39,151 bases of DNA from Selenomonadales bacterium (GCA_029976065.1 JARKNV010000014.1:1-39151), one strand, 5' to 3'. Counted from the first letter of the stretch, positions 1-8,688 are shown. Notes: generated by a model from the sequence alone, not told the origin. Numbers and translations are program-made.

Positions 1-1
1 C

Positions 2-79
2 GAGCCCGACCCGGCGCTGTTCGAGATTCCGCCGGGGTTCACGAAGATGGATATGAAGGGCATGCCGTTCGGGCGGTAA
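2..79 (+). CDS. C-terminal 25 residues of an unidentified protein
   Basis: An open frame enters from the left edge and stops at TAA 77-79. The visible residues end in a Pro/Phe/Met-rich tail (FEIPPGFTKMDMKGMPFGR). A strong intrinsic terminator follows 13 bases later, which supports a real gene end. The tail somewhat resembles C-termini of small exported DUF4412-like proteins, but too little is visible to name a family. Confidence 0.6.
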   Translation, partial: EPDPALFEIPPGFTKMDMKGMPFGR

Positions 80-92
80 GTTTGATAATGCG

Positions 93-130
93 AAGAGCCT
101 CGGCCCCGGTTGGGGGCTGAGGCTCTTTTG
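93..130 (+). terminator. Intrinsic terminator of the left-edge gene
   Basis: A 14-bp GC-rich stem (AGAGCCTCGGCCCC with its complement, loop GGTTG) is followed by TTTTGTT. It lies just after the stop at 79. Confidence 0.85.
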
Positions 131-514
131 TTATTTGTGCCTACCATGTGAGGATATGGTGAGCGGGTTGGCTCATCCCACTTGCGGGACCGCACGCTCG
201 AGCCTGGAGGCGAAGCGACAATCGCAAGCGCGCTTTGGCGGAGGATGTTACGCGCTGTCGGCTTGATACGCGCCGCGAACGAGTGCGCAAGTTCTTAGCG
301 CTTCAGCGCTTAGAACTGCGGCCTGCCCCTTGCGGGTGCACCGCGCGAGCCGCCATGGACGGCGGTGAGAATCGCCGCTTAGCCGGATGCGCTTCGGACG
401 GTGGCGCGGCGGAGTCGGCGACGAGCCTAGCAGGGAGCCAAAACGCCAAGTGAAAACGCCGGCGTTTTGTGCGAGTCGCTATGCAGGACAACAGCGAACC
501 GAAAGTTTACTTTC
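131..514. other. Gene-free, hairpin-rich GC stretch
   Basis: No frame here has a convincing ribosome binding site or protein-like composition. Several hairpins are visible: GTTCT/AGAAC enclosing TAGCGC/GCGCTT around 291-316, GCCGCC/GGCGGT around 350-366, and the perfect 16-bp palindrome AAAACGCCGGCGTTTT around 452-468. The segment GAAGCGAC-AATCG-CAAGCGC near 212-231 resembles the core of the four-copy nested repeat found elsewhere in the window. It may be decayed repeat DNA or an untranslated RNA. Confidence 0.4.
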
Positions 515-600
515 GCGTGAGTCGTTGCCCTGCTAGTAAGACCGCCGACGCAGCGTGTGGCAAACCCCAAACCGCCAGATAGGCGCGGGGTAACGGCACA
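515..600 (+). repeat. Intergenic structured element, copy A
   Basis: From GTGAGTCGTTGCCCTGCTA to GCCAGATAGGCGCGG this block matches 4604-4675 over about 75 bases with only a few substitutions and small indels. TTGCC near the start is complementary to GGCAA of the GTGTGGCAAA segment. Both copies are followed within about 25-50 bases by the same CCCGGCC/GGCCGGG terminator hairpin. The arrangement suggests a transcribed, structured and terminated element. The class is not recognised and the strand is inferred from the terminator position. Confidence 0.5.
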
Positions 601-617
601 GAACAAGGAGACAGCAA

Positions 618-643
618 AAACCCGGCCTCCTCCGGCCGGGTTT
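618..643. terminator. Intrinsic terminator hairpin after repeat copy A
   Basis: The stem AAACCCGGCC/GGCCGGGTTT has loop TCCTCC. The A-run on the left and T-rich sequence on the right would allow use in both directions. It shares its stem with the terminators at 4701 and 6628. Confidence 0.7.
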
Positions 644-660
644 AGTTGCTTTATTTTCAT

Positions 661-940
661 ATTTTCCCCAGCAACATAAATGGTCCGTTGGGGTAAAAGG
701 ACAATAGGTCAGGTGCGGATAGGGATGTGAGGTAGGGAGAGGGCGAGAGGATGCGACCCGCCCCGTTGACCAGTCGCGGTCACGGCCACCACCGGCAGGG
801 TGCTGGCACCGGGCTGCGGATGGCGGGCGCTGCAGCGGCGCCGCTGCCCGGCGCCGGTTTGCCGAGGACGGGGGGGCGAGCGGCGAGCGAATAATTCCCC
901 GGCCAGGTATATTGGCAGCACGTGTAGTTTGTGACCTTGT
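661..940. other. Gene-free stretch downstream of the glycosyltransferase
   Basis: I see no supported gene between the terminator and the glycosyltransferase stop. Frames across it are short, lack a ribosome binding site and have Arg/Pro-rich composition typical of GC-rich noncoding DNA. Confidence 0.4.
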
Positions 941-2638
941 TCAGACAAATGCAAATTCAATCGCCGGGGCTACCTGCAACTCCCTTTGGGGCGGACGGGC
1001 CGGCTTGACGGCAACCAGCTCCACGGTCATTTCTTTAACGATGTTGCGCAACACCATAATATCGCGCAGGATCTCCTCCCGCTTTTTGCCCCCATAGGCG
1101 TCGCCGGGAATTTTCAGGAGGATTTTTTTCGTCAGCCAGTCGCCGCGGTAGCCATAATCGGCCCGCCAGTAAAAGGGCTGGGAAAAATAGCCGAAGGATT
1201 GCAAAAAATACTGGCGGACATGGGTCGGGTCCTCGAAGGCGTCATCGCTCGACCCGTACGGCAGGACAAAGGTCGCCCTGGCGTTCGGGCGGGCAACGCG
1301 ATACAATTCCTCCATCATCGGCAACGGGTGGCGGATATGCTCAAGCAGATGGCAGCCGAGAAATTCCCCGACGCTGTCGTTCTGCAGCGGGAGCGGGCAG
1401 GTGGCGCACTGTTCCAAATCGGCGACAATGTCCACCCCGGGCAAGGCCACCCGGTCCAGATTGAGCCACCCGTCGAGGATTGTGCGGCCGCAGCCCAAAT
1501 GCAGCTTCGCCGCTCCGGGCCCGGCAGCCTTGGCGGCCTCATCCGCGGCCGCGGCATCGTTTAAAAGCCTTGCAAAGTATTGCCGGTTTTGGCTGATCAT
1601 CGGCGCGTCCGGCACGAAGGCGGCCGCGAGCTCGTTATACTGGCGCGCCAGCTCATGCTGGCCCAGCCGGTCATAGCATACGCACAGTTGAATAAGGGGC
1701 ACCCAGGTCCAGCAGGCGTGGTCGATGTTGCCCCACCCTTCCGCGGGCTTTTCCAACTGGGTTGCCGTTTTGTACCAGAATATCGCTTCTTTCAGGCGGT
1801 TCCGGCCGGCGAAATGATGGCCGAGGCGGCAGCAAAATTCCGCCCGGGGGAGGTCATACTCAAACGACCGAAAGACATATTGGAGGTAATTTTCCTGATC
1901 GCCCAAAGCCAGGCAGCAGTCGGCCAGCTTGCCGCAAGCGGCGATATTGTCTTCTACCCAGCCCTGCTTGGTTGCCAAGAATCTGCGGTAGTATTCCGCC
2001 GCTTGTTCATATTCGCGGTGATCCCGCAATTCATTTGCATAATAGTAGAGATCGCGGGGAGTGAACTCCGCGCCGGCCGCCAGGAGCTGCCGATATATCG
2101 TTATATTCCGGTCGGCGTCGTGGGCGAGCGGCTTATGAGTAATGGCGACGGCGCTGTTGATTATACGGCCGTACACTGCGAGAAACTCGTGGACGTGACC
2201 GACCCACTGAAACTGCCGGCAGCGCTTGACCAGCCTGTTTCTGCGCAGGCTGGAGGTTACGTTGCCCCGGTCGTCGCTGGCCAAATTATAGGGCATCGAT
2301 ACCGCGTCGGCCGTTCGGTCCAAGGTCCGCTTCAAAGCGATAAAGCCGGCCCTGTCCTTCTCCAGGATAACATCGTCGGCATCCAGCCACAGAATATATT
2401 CCATGGTCGCCAGGCTGAAAGCGAAATTGCGGGCGGCGGCGAAATTATCGGTCCACGTAAATTCATACAGCTTGTCGGTAAAAGTGCGGACAATTTCCTG
2501 CGTATTATCCGTAGACCCCGTATCGACAACGACTATTTCATCGGCTATGCCCGCTGCCGAGTCCAGGCACCGCGCAATAACGCCGGCCTCGTTTTTCACG
2601 ATCATGCAAAGGCTGATGGTTATCGGTTTTTCTTCCAA
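941..2638 (-). CDS. Glycosyltransferase 2-TPR-methyltransferase fusion
   Basis: Residues about 7-230 are a GT-A family 2 glycosyltransferase: SLCMIVKNEAGVIARCL start, VVDTGSTDNT nucleotide-sugar loop, LWLDADD as the DxD metal site. The middle (about 200-370) is helical with TPR-like pairs (YYYANELRDHREYEQAAEYY). From about residue 378 a SAM-dependent methyltransferase follows (KLHLGCGRTILDGWLNLD, then LLEHIRHPLPMMEELYRVARP). The start is TTG at 2636-2638, chosen because GAGGTGG (2646-2652) lies 7 bases upstream; no ATG fits. It is divergent from the collagen-like gene 211 bp away, so it may glycosylate, and perhaps methylate the glycan of, that Thr-rich protein. That role is inference; the domains are clear. 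Confidence 0.85.
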   Translation of the reverse strand: MEEKPITISLCMIVKNEAGVIARCLDSAAGIADEIVVVDTGSTDNTQEIVRTFTDKLYEFTWTDNFAAARNFAFSLATMEYILWLDADDVILEKDRAGFIALKRTLDRTADAVSMPYNLASDDRGNVTSSLRRNRLVKRCRQFQWVGHVHEFLAVYGRIINSAVAITHKPLAHDADRNITIYRQLLAAGAEFTPRDLYYYANELRDHREYEQAAEYYRRFLATKQGWVEDNIAACGKLADCCLALGDQENYLQYVFRSFEYDLPRAEFCCRLGHHFAGRNRLKEAIFWYKTATQLEKPAEGWGNIDHACWTWVPLIQLCVCYDRLGQHELARQYNELAAAFVPDAPMISQNRQYFARLLNDAAAADEAAKAAGPGAAKLHLGCGRTILDGWLNLDRVALPGVDIVADLEQCATCPLPLQNDSVGEFLGCHLLEHIRHPLPMMEELYRVARPNARATFVLPYGSSDDAFEDPTHVRQYFLQSFGYFSQPFYWRADYGYRGDWLTKKILLKIPGDAYGGKKREEILRDIMVLRNIVKEMTVELVAVKPARPPQRELQVAPAIEFAFV

Positions 2639-2716
2639 AACAGTACCACCTCAAGCAAAATACGTCCTTGCCCCTTCGCGGCCCGGCAATCCGGCCCCCT
2701 GAGCGGGTTTATATGA

Positions 2717-2743
2717 TATAGTATGTGGAAGGCAGGGAAACGT
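2717..2743 (-). promoter_or_regulatory. SigK-like promoter for the glycosyltransferase
   Basis: On the minus strand CATACTATA (2717-2725) matches the SigK -10 pattern CATANNNTA. An AC dinucleotide (2742-2743) lies 16 bases upstream, as in the weak SigK -35. Predicted transcripts would start about 70 bases before the TTG start. This is pattern matching only. Confidence 0.35.
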
Positions 2744-2786
2744 TCGGGGCCGATTGCGGGCGTTATTTATATTACATAACAATGTC

Positions 2787-2814
2787 ACATCATTATCCCG
2801 CGCCACGTATTATA
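2787..2814 (+). promoter_or_regulatory. SigK-like promoter for the collagen-like gene
   Basis: CGTATTATA (2806-2814) is one mismatch from the SigK -10 CATANNNTA, with AC at 2787-2788 17 bases upstream. The predicted start lies just ahead of the AAAAGGAGG ribosome binding site at 2832-2840. A mother-cell promoter would suit a spore-surface protein. Confidence 0.3.
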
Positions 2815-2825
2815 TCAATGAATAG

Positions 2826-4403
<1,578 letters not shown>

Positions 4404-4456
4404 GCAGCGAGGATGTGCGGCCGGTGCTTCAGATTGTAATTTGAATTACGCAAAAT

Positions 4457-4488
4457 AAATAACCAGTTATAAAATCGACTGGTTATTT
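4457..4488 (+). terminator. Terminator of the collagen-like gene
   Basis: AAATAACCAGT pairs with ACTGGTTATTT across a 10-base loop, 53 bases after the stop codon. Confidence 0.75.
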
Positions 4489-4603
4489 GCGACCCATATT
4501 TCCCCCGCACCTGTATTCTTCCTACGTCTCAGGATTATACACGCTTCTTGCCAACAGCCCTTAAGGTCTTGTTTTACAAGTCTTTAGGGGCTGGTTTTTT
4601 CGT

Positions 4604-4690
4604 GTGAGCCGTTGCCCTGCTACGTAAGACCGCAGCAGCAGCGTGTGGCAAATCCCCAAAAGCCAGATAGGCGCGGTAGGAGCTACCATA
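4604..4690 (+). repeat. Intergenic structured element, copy B
   Basis: Second copy of the element at 515-600: GTGAGCCGTTGCCCTGCTA, then GCAGCGTGTGGCAAA, CCCCAAA and GCCAGATAGGCGCGG in the same order. The TTGCC/GGCAA complementarity is kept. The unique sequence before it (4561-4603) and after it (4676-4700) does not match copy A, so the conserved block is discrete. Confidence 0.5.
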
Positions 4691-4700
4691 TCGTGACGCG

Positions 4701-4727
4701 AAAACCCGGCCTCCAAGGCCGGGTTTT
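4701..4727. terminator. Bidirectional terminator between convergent genes
   Basis: AAAACCCGGCC, loop TCCAA, then GGCCGGGTTTT. It separates the collagen-like gene (+) from the DJ-1/PfpI gene (-). Confidence 0.75.
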
Positions 4728-4750
4728 GCCGGTGGCGTAATTCGAAGGGA

Positions 4751-5320
4751 TCAGATTTCAATTTTCGCGCCCAGGAGGGTGACAAAGGCCCGCAGCCATT
4801 CCGGATGATTGGGCCAGGCCTGGGCGGTAACGAGGTTGTTTTCGCTTATTACCGGGTCGCTCCGCCATTCGGCGCCGGCGAGGCGGCATTCGGCGGCGCA
4901 GGCGGGGTAGGATGTCACCGTCCGCCCGCCCAGCACGCCGGCGGCGGCCAGGAGCTGAGGGCCGTGGCAGATGGCGGCGACCGGCTTGGCGGCGGCGAAA
5001 AAGGCTTTGACGATGCCGATAACTTCCTCGTGCATGCGGATATACTCCGGAGCCCGGCCGCCGGGGATGACCAGCCCGACGTAATCCTCGGCCCTGACGT
5101 CGGCGGCGGCAATATCGACCGGAATGCGATGGCCGGTCAATTCGATGTAGGTATCCAGGGTGGTGAAGTCGTGGACCACCAGTTGCAGCATATCGCCGGC
5201 TTTCTTCGCGGGCGCCGCCACGTCCACCTGGTACCCCAGCATCATCAGGGCTTGCTGAGGTACCTTGACCTCGTAATCTTCGGCGCAATCCCCGGTCAAC
5301 AGCAGAACTTTTTTCGCCAT
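4751..5320 (-). CDS. DJ-1/PfpI family protein
   Basis: About 189 aa, the usual single-domain length. The nucleophile elbow AICHGPQLL carries the conserved Cys followed by His, and an N-terminal Glu sits in EDYEVKVP, as in the DJ-1/PfpI (ThiJ) Glu-Cys-His arrangement. Family members are glyoxalases/deglycases, chaperones or cysteine peptidases; the substrate cannot be told here. The start at 5318-5320 (MAKKVLLL) is preferred because GGGAG lies 8 bases upstream; a start at 5371 would add 17 residues without a ribosome binding site. It is monocistronic and convergent with the collagen-like gene. Confidence 0.85.
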   Translation of the reverse strand: MAKKVLLLTGDCAEDYEVKVPQQALMMLGYQVDVAAPAKKAGDMLQLVVHDFTTLDTYIELTGHRIPVDIAAADVRAEDYVGLVIPGGRAPEYIRMHEEVIGIVKAFFAAAKPVAAICHGPQLLAAAGVLGGRTVTSYPACAAECRLAGAEWRSDPVISENNLVTAQAWPNHPEWLRAFVTLLGAKIEI

Positions 5321-5513
5321 CACCTTTTCTCCCTTCGTCATCGGAATAACATAGCCTTCGCTTTTTTCCACAAATTCCCTGCAAGGCGGAATAAGTTAAC
5401 GGAAATTTAATGATTGGCGCCGCGTCCGTGTATAGCGGGGAAGCAAGGCGCGGCGGCGATCGGGACCGGGACTTAGGTCCCTGTTTCGTAGGAAGAAAGT
5501 CCCAATAAACATC

Positions 5514-5543
5514 TTGACACTTATAATCGCCAAGTAGTAATAT
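5514..5543 (+). promoter_or_regulatory. SigA-type promoter of the riboswitch transcript
   Basis: A perfect TTGACA (5514-5519) is followed 18 bases later by TAATAT (5538-5543). The predicted start falls about 25 bases before the riboswitch aptamer. Confidence 0.6.
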
Positions 5544-5571
5544 GAAGTTACAAATATTTGTTATAATTTGT

Positions 5572-5652
5572 CGAATGTGGCAAACTTGCCGAAAGGCAAG
5601 GACGCAAAGCTATGGGTCTAAGGACATGGGTCTATGACTGCCAAGCCGCCAA
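5572..5652 (+). ncRNA. c-di-GMP-I (GEMM) riboswitch
   Basis: The aptamer shows GGCAAAC, a hairpin CTTGCC-GAAA-GGCAAG with the tetraloop that docks in GEMM, the invariant GGACGCAAAGC core, a second arm (GGGTCTA...) and the closing GCCAAGCCGCC strand. GCCGC (5645-5649) in the closing strand is complementary to GCGGC (5686-5690) inside the terminator, giving a plausible antiterminator. Ligand-stabilised folding would then leave the terminator free, making this an OFF switch. The aptamer assignment is confident; the direction of control is inference. Confidence 0.85.
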
Positions 5653-5678
5653 CTATTTCGCAGGATAGTTGATTCCGT

Positions 5679-5703
5679 GCAGGCAGCGGCCTGCCTTATT
5701 TAT
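5679..5703 (+). terminator. Riboswitch expression-platform terminator
   Basis: GCAGGC, loop AGCG, GCCTGC, then CTTATTTATTTT. It lies between the aptamer and the 65-aa gene, so it is a conditional terminator rather than a gene end. Confidence 0.7.
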
Positions 5704-5772
5704 TTTGCGCCGTTGCCTTGACCGGCGCTATATATTGCGGAAATCCGGGCATCGATACATTCGGAGGTTTGT

Positions 5773-5970
5773 ATGCTAAATCGAGAATGTATTTATAAAA
5801 CGATAAAGGAATATCTGCCGACCGCCGAGGAGGATGTGCTTGTTTATTTGACGACGCAGGCCGAAAAGCAGATCGAGCTGCAGGGCAAGGACATTATCCG
5901 CAAGCTGGTGCTGCAGAGGGCGGGCCTGGAGCCGGTGATGCTAACCTCGCGGATCGATACGAAGGTGTAG
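5773..5970 (+). CDS. Small protein under c-di-GMP riboswitch control
   Basis: 65 aa starting MLNRECIYKTIKEYL. GGAGG (5762-5766) lies 6 bases before ATG. It is soluble and mainly helical, with no signal peptide, membrane segment or recognised motif. It is the first gene after the c-di-GMP riboswitch and its terminator, so expression should follow c-di-GMP. The flavin reductase gene follows 71 bases later and may be cotranscribed. I do not recognise the family. Confidence 0.75.
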   Translation: MLNRECIYKTIKEYLPTAEEDVLVYLTTQAEKQIELQGKDIIRKLVLQRAGLEPVMLTSRIDTKV

Positions 5971-6041
5971 TTTGCCTGCCGGCGGGGGATGGCTATTTTA
6001 GCGGCCGACGACGGCAGGCGATAAGGAGGGCGGCGGTAGAT

Positions 6042-6590
6042 ATGCCAATGAGAGAGCTGGCCATCGAGAAGGCGTTCATGCTGATCGAGCCGGGACCGGT
6101 CGTTCTGGTGACTACGAACGCTAACGGCCGCAATAACGTCATGACCATCTCGTGGCACATGGTGACGGATTTCACTCCTAAGATCGCCCTGACGACCGGC
6201 CCGTGGAATTATTCTTTCCATGCGCTTAAGCAGACAAAGGAATGCGTGCTGGCGATTCCGACGATCGACCTCGCGGAGAAGGTGGTCGGCATCGGCGACT
6301 GTTCCGGGGCGGATACGGACAAGTTTGCGAAATTCGGGCTGACGCCGTTGCCGGCCGTCGCGGTAAAGGCGCCGCTTATCGCCGAGTGCCTCGCCTGCCT
6401 GGAGTGCCGGGTGACGGATTATTGGGGGCCGCAGGATATTTTCATCCTGCAGGGGGTACGGGCCTGGATCGATGAGGAGCGGGCCGAACGGCGGACGTTT
6501 CACGCCAATGGCGACGGGACGTTCGCGGTGGACGGCGGCGTCATTAACTTGCGCAGTTTGATGGAGGATAAGCTGCCGCCCGGCGTTTGA
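6042..6590 (+). CDS. Flavin reductase family (FMN-binding) protein
   Basis: 182 aa with the flavin reductase-like split-barrel pattern: an opening P-V-V-L-V-T segment, NNVMTISWHM after strand 2, then KIALTTGPWNYSF and ECVLAIPTIDLAEKVVGIG. The family binds FMN and either reduces free flavin with NAD(P)H or acts as a small flavoprotein; many anaerobe members are of unknown substrate. AAGGAGGG (6023-6030) is 11 bases from the first ATG; a second ATG two codons on is too far. It lies 71 bases after the riboswitch-controlled small gene with no terminator between, so it may share that control. Confidence 0.85.
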   Translation: MPMRELAIEKAFMLIEPGPVVLVTTNANGRNNVMTISWHMVTDFTPKIALTTGPWNYSFHALKQTKECVLAIPTIDLAEKVVGIGDCSGADTDKFAKFGLTPLPAVAVKAPLIAECLACLECRVTDYWGPQDIFILQGVRAWIDEERAERRTFHANGDGTFAVDGGVINLRSLMEDKLPPGV

Positions 6591-6627
6591 CGCCGGAATA
6601 GTAACCGCGCAAGAGGGCTTCGACACG

Positions 6628-6654
6628 AAAACCCGGCCTTGGAGGCCGGGTTTT
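6628..6654. terminator. Bidirectional terminator
   Basis: AAAACCCGGCC, loop TTGGA, GGCCGGGTTTT. It is the exact reverse complement of the terminator at 4701-4727, loop included. It separates the convergent flavin reductase (+) and binding-protein (-) genes. Confidence 0.75.
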
Positions 6655-6693
6655 GCCGATGTTGGCATGCCGGGGCCGGCGGGAGCCGCCGGG

Positions 6694-7863
6694 TTACGGG
6701 TTGATGGTTTGTTTGTACATTTGTTGGCCGTCTTTGAGTTCGATGATGACGACGCCGCGGACGGCATCGTGGGTTTCGTTGAGGTTCATTGCGCCGCTGA
6801 CGCTGTTGAAGTTTTTGGTGGCGGCGAGGGCGTCGCGGATTTTGGCGGCGTCGGTGCTGCCGGCGCGCTTGATGGCGTCGACGAGGAGATAGACGGCGTC
6901 GTAGCCCATGGCGGCCATGGAATCGGGGGTCTGGCCGTATTCTTTTTTGTAGGCGGCGACGAATTTATTGGAGGCGGGATTTTTGTCCTCGGTGGAGTAG
7001 AAGTTGGTGAAGTAGGTGTTGTTGGCGGCCTGCGGGCCGGAGAGTTCCACGAGTTTGGGGGAGTCCCAGGCGTCGCCGCCGAGGATGGGCAGGGCGATGC
7101 CGAGTTCGCGGGCCTGCTTGATGATTTTGCCGACGTCTTCGTAGTAGCCGGGGATGTAGATGAGGTCGGGGTTTTGGGCTTTGAGCTTCGTGAGGATGGG
7201 TTTGTAGTCCTGGTCTTTCTGGAGGTAGGCTTCTTCACCGACGATCTGCCCGCCGCCGGCAACGAAGGCGGTTTTGAAGATATCGGCGAGCCCTTTGCTG
7301 TAGTCGCTGGAGTTGTCGACCATGACGGCGACTTTGCGGGCGCCCAGGCCTTTGAGGGCGAAGCCGGCGCCGACCTTGCCCTGGAAGGAGTCGATGAAGC
7401 AGGCGCGGAAGGTGTAGTCTTTGACTTTGCCGGTGCGCTCGTCGACGGTGACTTTGGGGTTGACGGTGGCGGCGGCGACGAAGGGGATTTTGCTGGCTTC
7501 GGCGACGGCCGAGGCGGCGATGCCGCAGGAGCTGACGGTGAAGCCGGCGACGGCGATCACTTTGTCCTGGGAGATGACTTTGGCCATGGCGTTGGTGGAT
7601 TCGGAGGGCTCGCCTTTGTTGTCGGCGGTGACTACTTCGATCTGTTTGCCGAGGACGCCGCCAGCGGCGTTGATTTCCTTGAAGGCGAGCCTGGAGCCGT
7701 TGGCGGCCGAGGTGCCGTAGGATGCGGTGTTGCCGGTGAGTTCGTAGACCATGCCGATTTTTACGCCTTTGCTTGCGGTGTCTCCGCCGCAGCCGGCAAC
7801 GAGGCCGGCAAGGATGATGAGGGCGAGCGCCGTCGCCAGGCCCGCCACGGAAAATCTCTGCAT
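6694..7863 (-). CDS. ABC transporter substrate-binding lipoprotein, Leu/Ile/Val type
   Basis: About 389 aa. A lipoprotein signal ends at the lipobox LVAGC, followed by a type I periplasmic-binding fold of the LivJ family (KIGMVYELTGNTASYGTSAANG, FKEINAAGGVLGKQIEVVTADNKGEP, ALPILGGDAWDSPKL). It should bind a branched-chain amino acid or related ligand outside the membrane. The start at 7861-7863 (MQRFSVAGL) has GGGAGGAC 8 bases upstream and opens directly into the signal peptide; longer starts put about 32 unlikely residues before it. No permease or ATPase genes adjoin it, so it is an orphan component here. Confidence 0.88.
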   Translation of the reverse strand: MQRFSVAGLATALALIILAGLVAGCGGDTASKGVKIGMVYELTGNTASYGTSAANGSRLAFKEINAAGGVLGKQIEVVTADNKGEPSESTNAMAKVISQDKVIAVAGFTVSSCGIAASAVAEASKIPFVAAATVNPKVTVDERTGKVKDYTFRACFIDSFQGKVGAGFALKGLGARKVAVMVDNSSDYSKGLADIFKTAFVAGGGQIVGEEAYLQKDQDYKPILTKLKAQNPDLIYIPGYYEDVGKIIKQARELGIALPILGGDAWDSPKLVELSGPQAANNTYFTNFYSTEDKNPASNKFVAAYKKEYGQTPDSMAAMGYDAVYLLVDAIKRAGSTDAAKIRDALAATKNFNSVSGAMNLNETHDAVRGVVIIELKDGQQMYKQTINP

Positions 7864-8095
7864 TTGTATGTGTCCTCCCTTGTCCGATTGGCGATTTTGC
7901 AGCCGCGGGCCGCGTATCTTTCGCCCTGTCCGGCGGTCTGCCAAAACGATATTTGACACTTATTTGACACGGAGGGCGAAAAACCTGCCGGCAAATGTAC
8001 CCGGCGATTAATTTGCTGAAGCCTCAAGGAGGAAGAAGGGGGCAAATTGCAGAATAGGTGAGCATTGATTATTAATCTTCAGTGGACGGTGGAGA

Positions 8096-8452
8096 ATGGA
8101 TATTAAGGACAGCGGCAACAGGACAAAGTTTAACACCGGGGCTGTTAGGGATTTCCACGAAGGGAAAGGACGATACGATTTGATTCCCTGGGACGCGATC
8201 CACGAGCTGGCGATTCATTGCGAGCAGGGCGCGAAGAAATACGGCGAGCGCAACTGCGAGAAGGGCATTCCGATTCATTCGTTGCTGGACAGCGCGATGC
8301 GGCATTTGTCGTGTTATATGCGGGGGATGAAGGATGAGCCGCATTTGCGGGCGGCGCTGTGGAACGTGGCTTTTGCGATATGGATGGAGAAGAACCGTCC
8401 CGATATGCAGGATATCCCGGTGCGGCTGCCGCCCAAGGACGGCAACGAGTGA
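8096..8452 (+). CDS. DUF5664-type dATP/dGTP diphosphohydrolase-like protein
   Basis: 118 aa matching the small domain described as the N-terminal region of phage-type dATP/dGTP diphosphohydrolases: GKGRYDLIPWDAIHELA, then GAKKYGERNCEKG, LLDSAMRHLSCYMRG, DEPHLRAALWNVAF. The His, Glu and Asp residues of these motifs are probable metal ligands. The family occurs mostly in phages and prophages, so a mobile origin is possible, but no other phage gene is next to it. ATG 8096 is the only start between the upstream in-frame stop and the domain; its ribosome binding site is weak (GGTGGAGA immediately ahead). Confidence 0.75.
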   Translation: MDIKDSGNRTKFNTGAVRDFHEGKGRYDLIPWDAIHELAIHCEQGAKKYGERNCEKGIPIHSLLDSAMRHLSCYMRGMKDEPHLRAALWNVAFAIWMEKNRPDMQDIPVRLPPKDGNE

Positions 8453-8474
8453 TATAGGGGTTCAGACAGCAAAC

Positions 8475-8501
8475 AAGCCCGCGCGGATGCGCGGGCTTTC
8501 C
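8475..8501 (+). terminator. Terminator of the DUF5664 gene
   Basis: AAGCCCGCGC, loop GGAT, GCGCGGGCTT, then TCCTT. A near-identical copy lies at 8636-8659, on the other side of the nested repeat. Confidence 0.75.
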
Positions 8502-8511
8502 TTGTAGACAA

Positions 8512-8634
8512 CAGACTGGTGAGAAAGGCCCAGATGCTAGGCGGCTCCGAGGACGCGAAGCGACGCGTACAAAGACGTACGCTAGCAAGCGCCCGGAGGA
8601 ACAACAACGCAGATGGGCCTTTATCGACAGTCTG
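8512..8634. repeat. Nested palindromic repeat, copy 1
   Basis: Outer arm CAGACTG pairs with CAGTCTG, and arm AAAGGCCCA (8524-8532) with TGGGCCTTT (8614-8622). The conserved core contains CAGATGCTAGGCGGCTCCG, GAAGCGAC, GCGTAC-AAAGAC-GTACGC, GCTAGCAAGCGC and AACGCAGATGGG. Three further copies lie in this window. Confidence 0.75.
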
Positions 8635-8688
8635 GGCCCGTGCGGATGCGCGGGCTTTCGTATTTCCCGGGGAATATTGTCGAGGACG

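Noticed and set aside
6667..7956. 429-codon plus-strand frame opposite the binding lipoprotein
   Set aside because: Low-complexity antisense frame; the minus-strand gene has a lipobox and family motifs.
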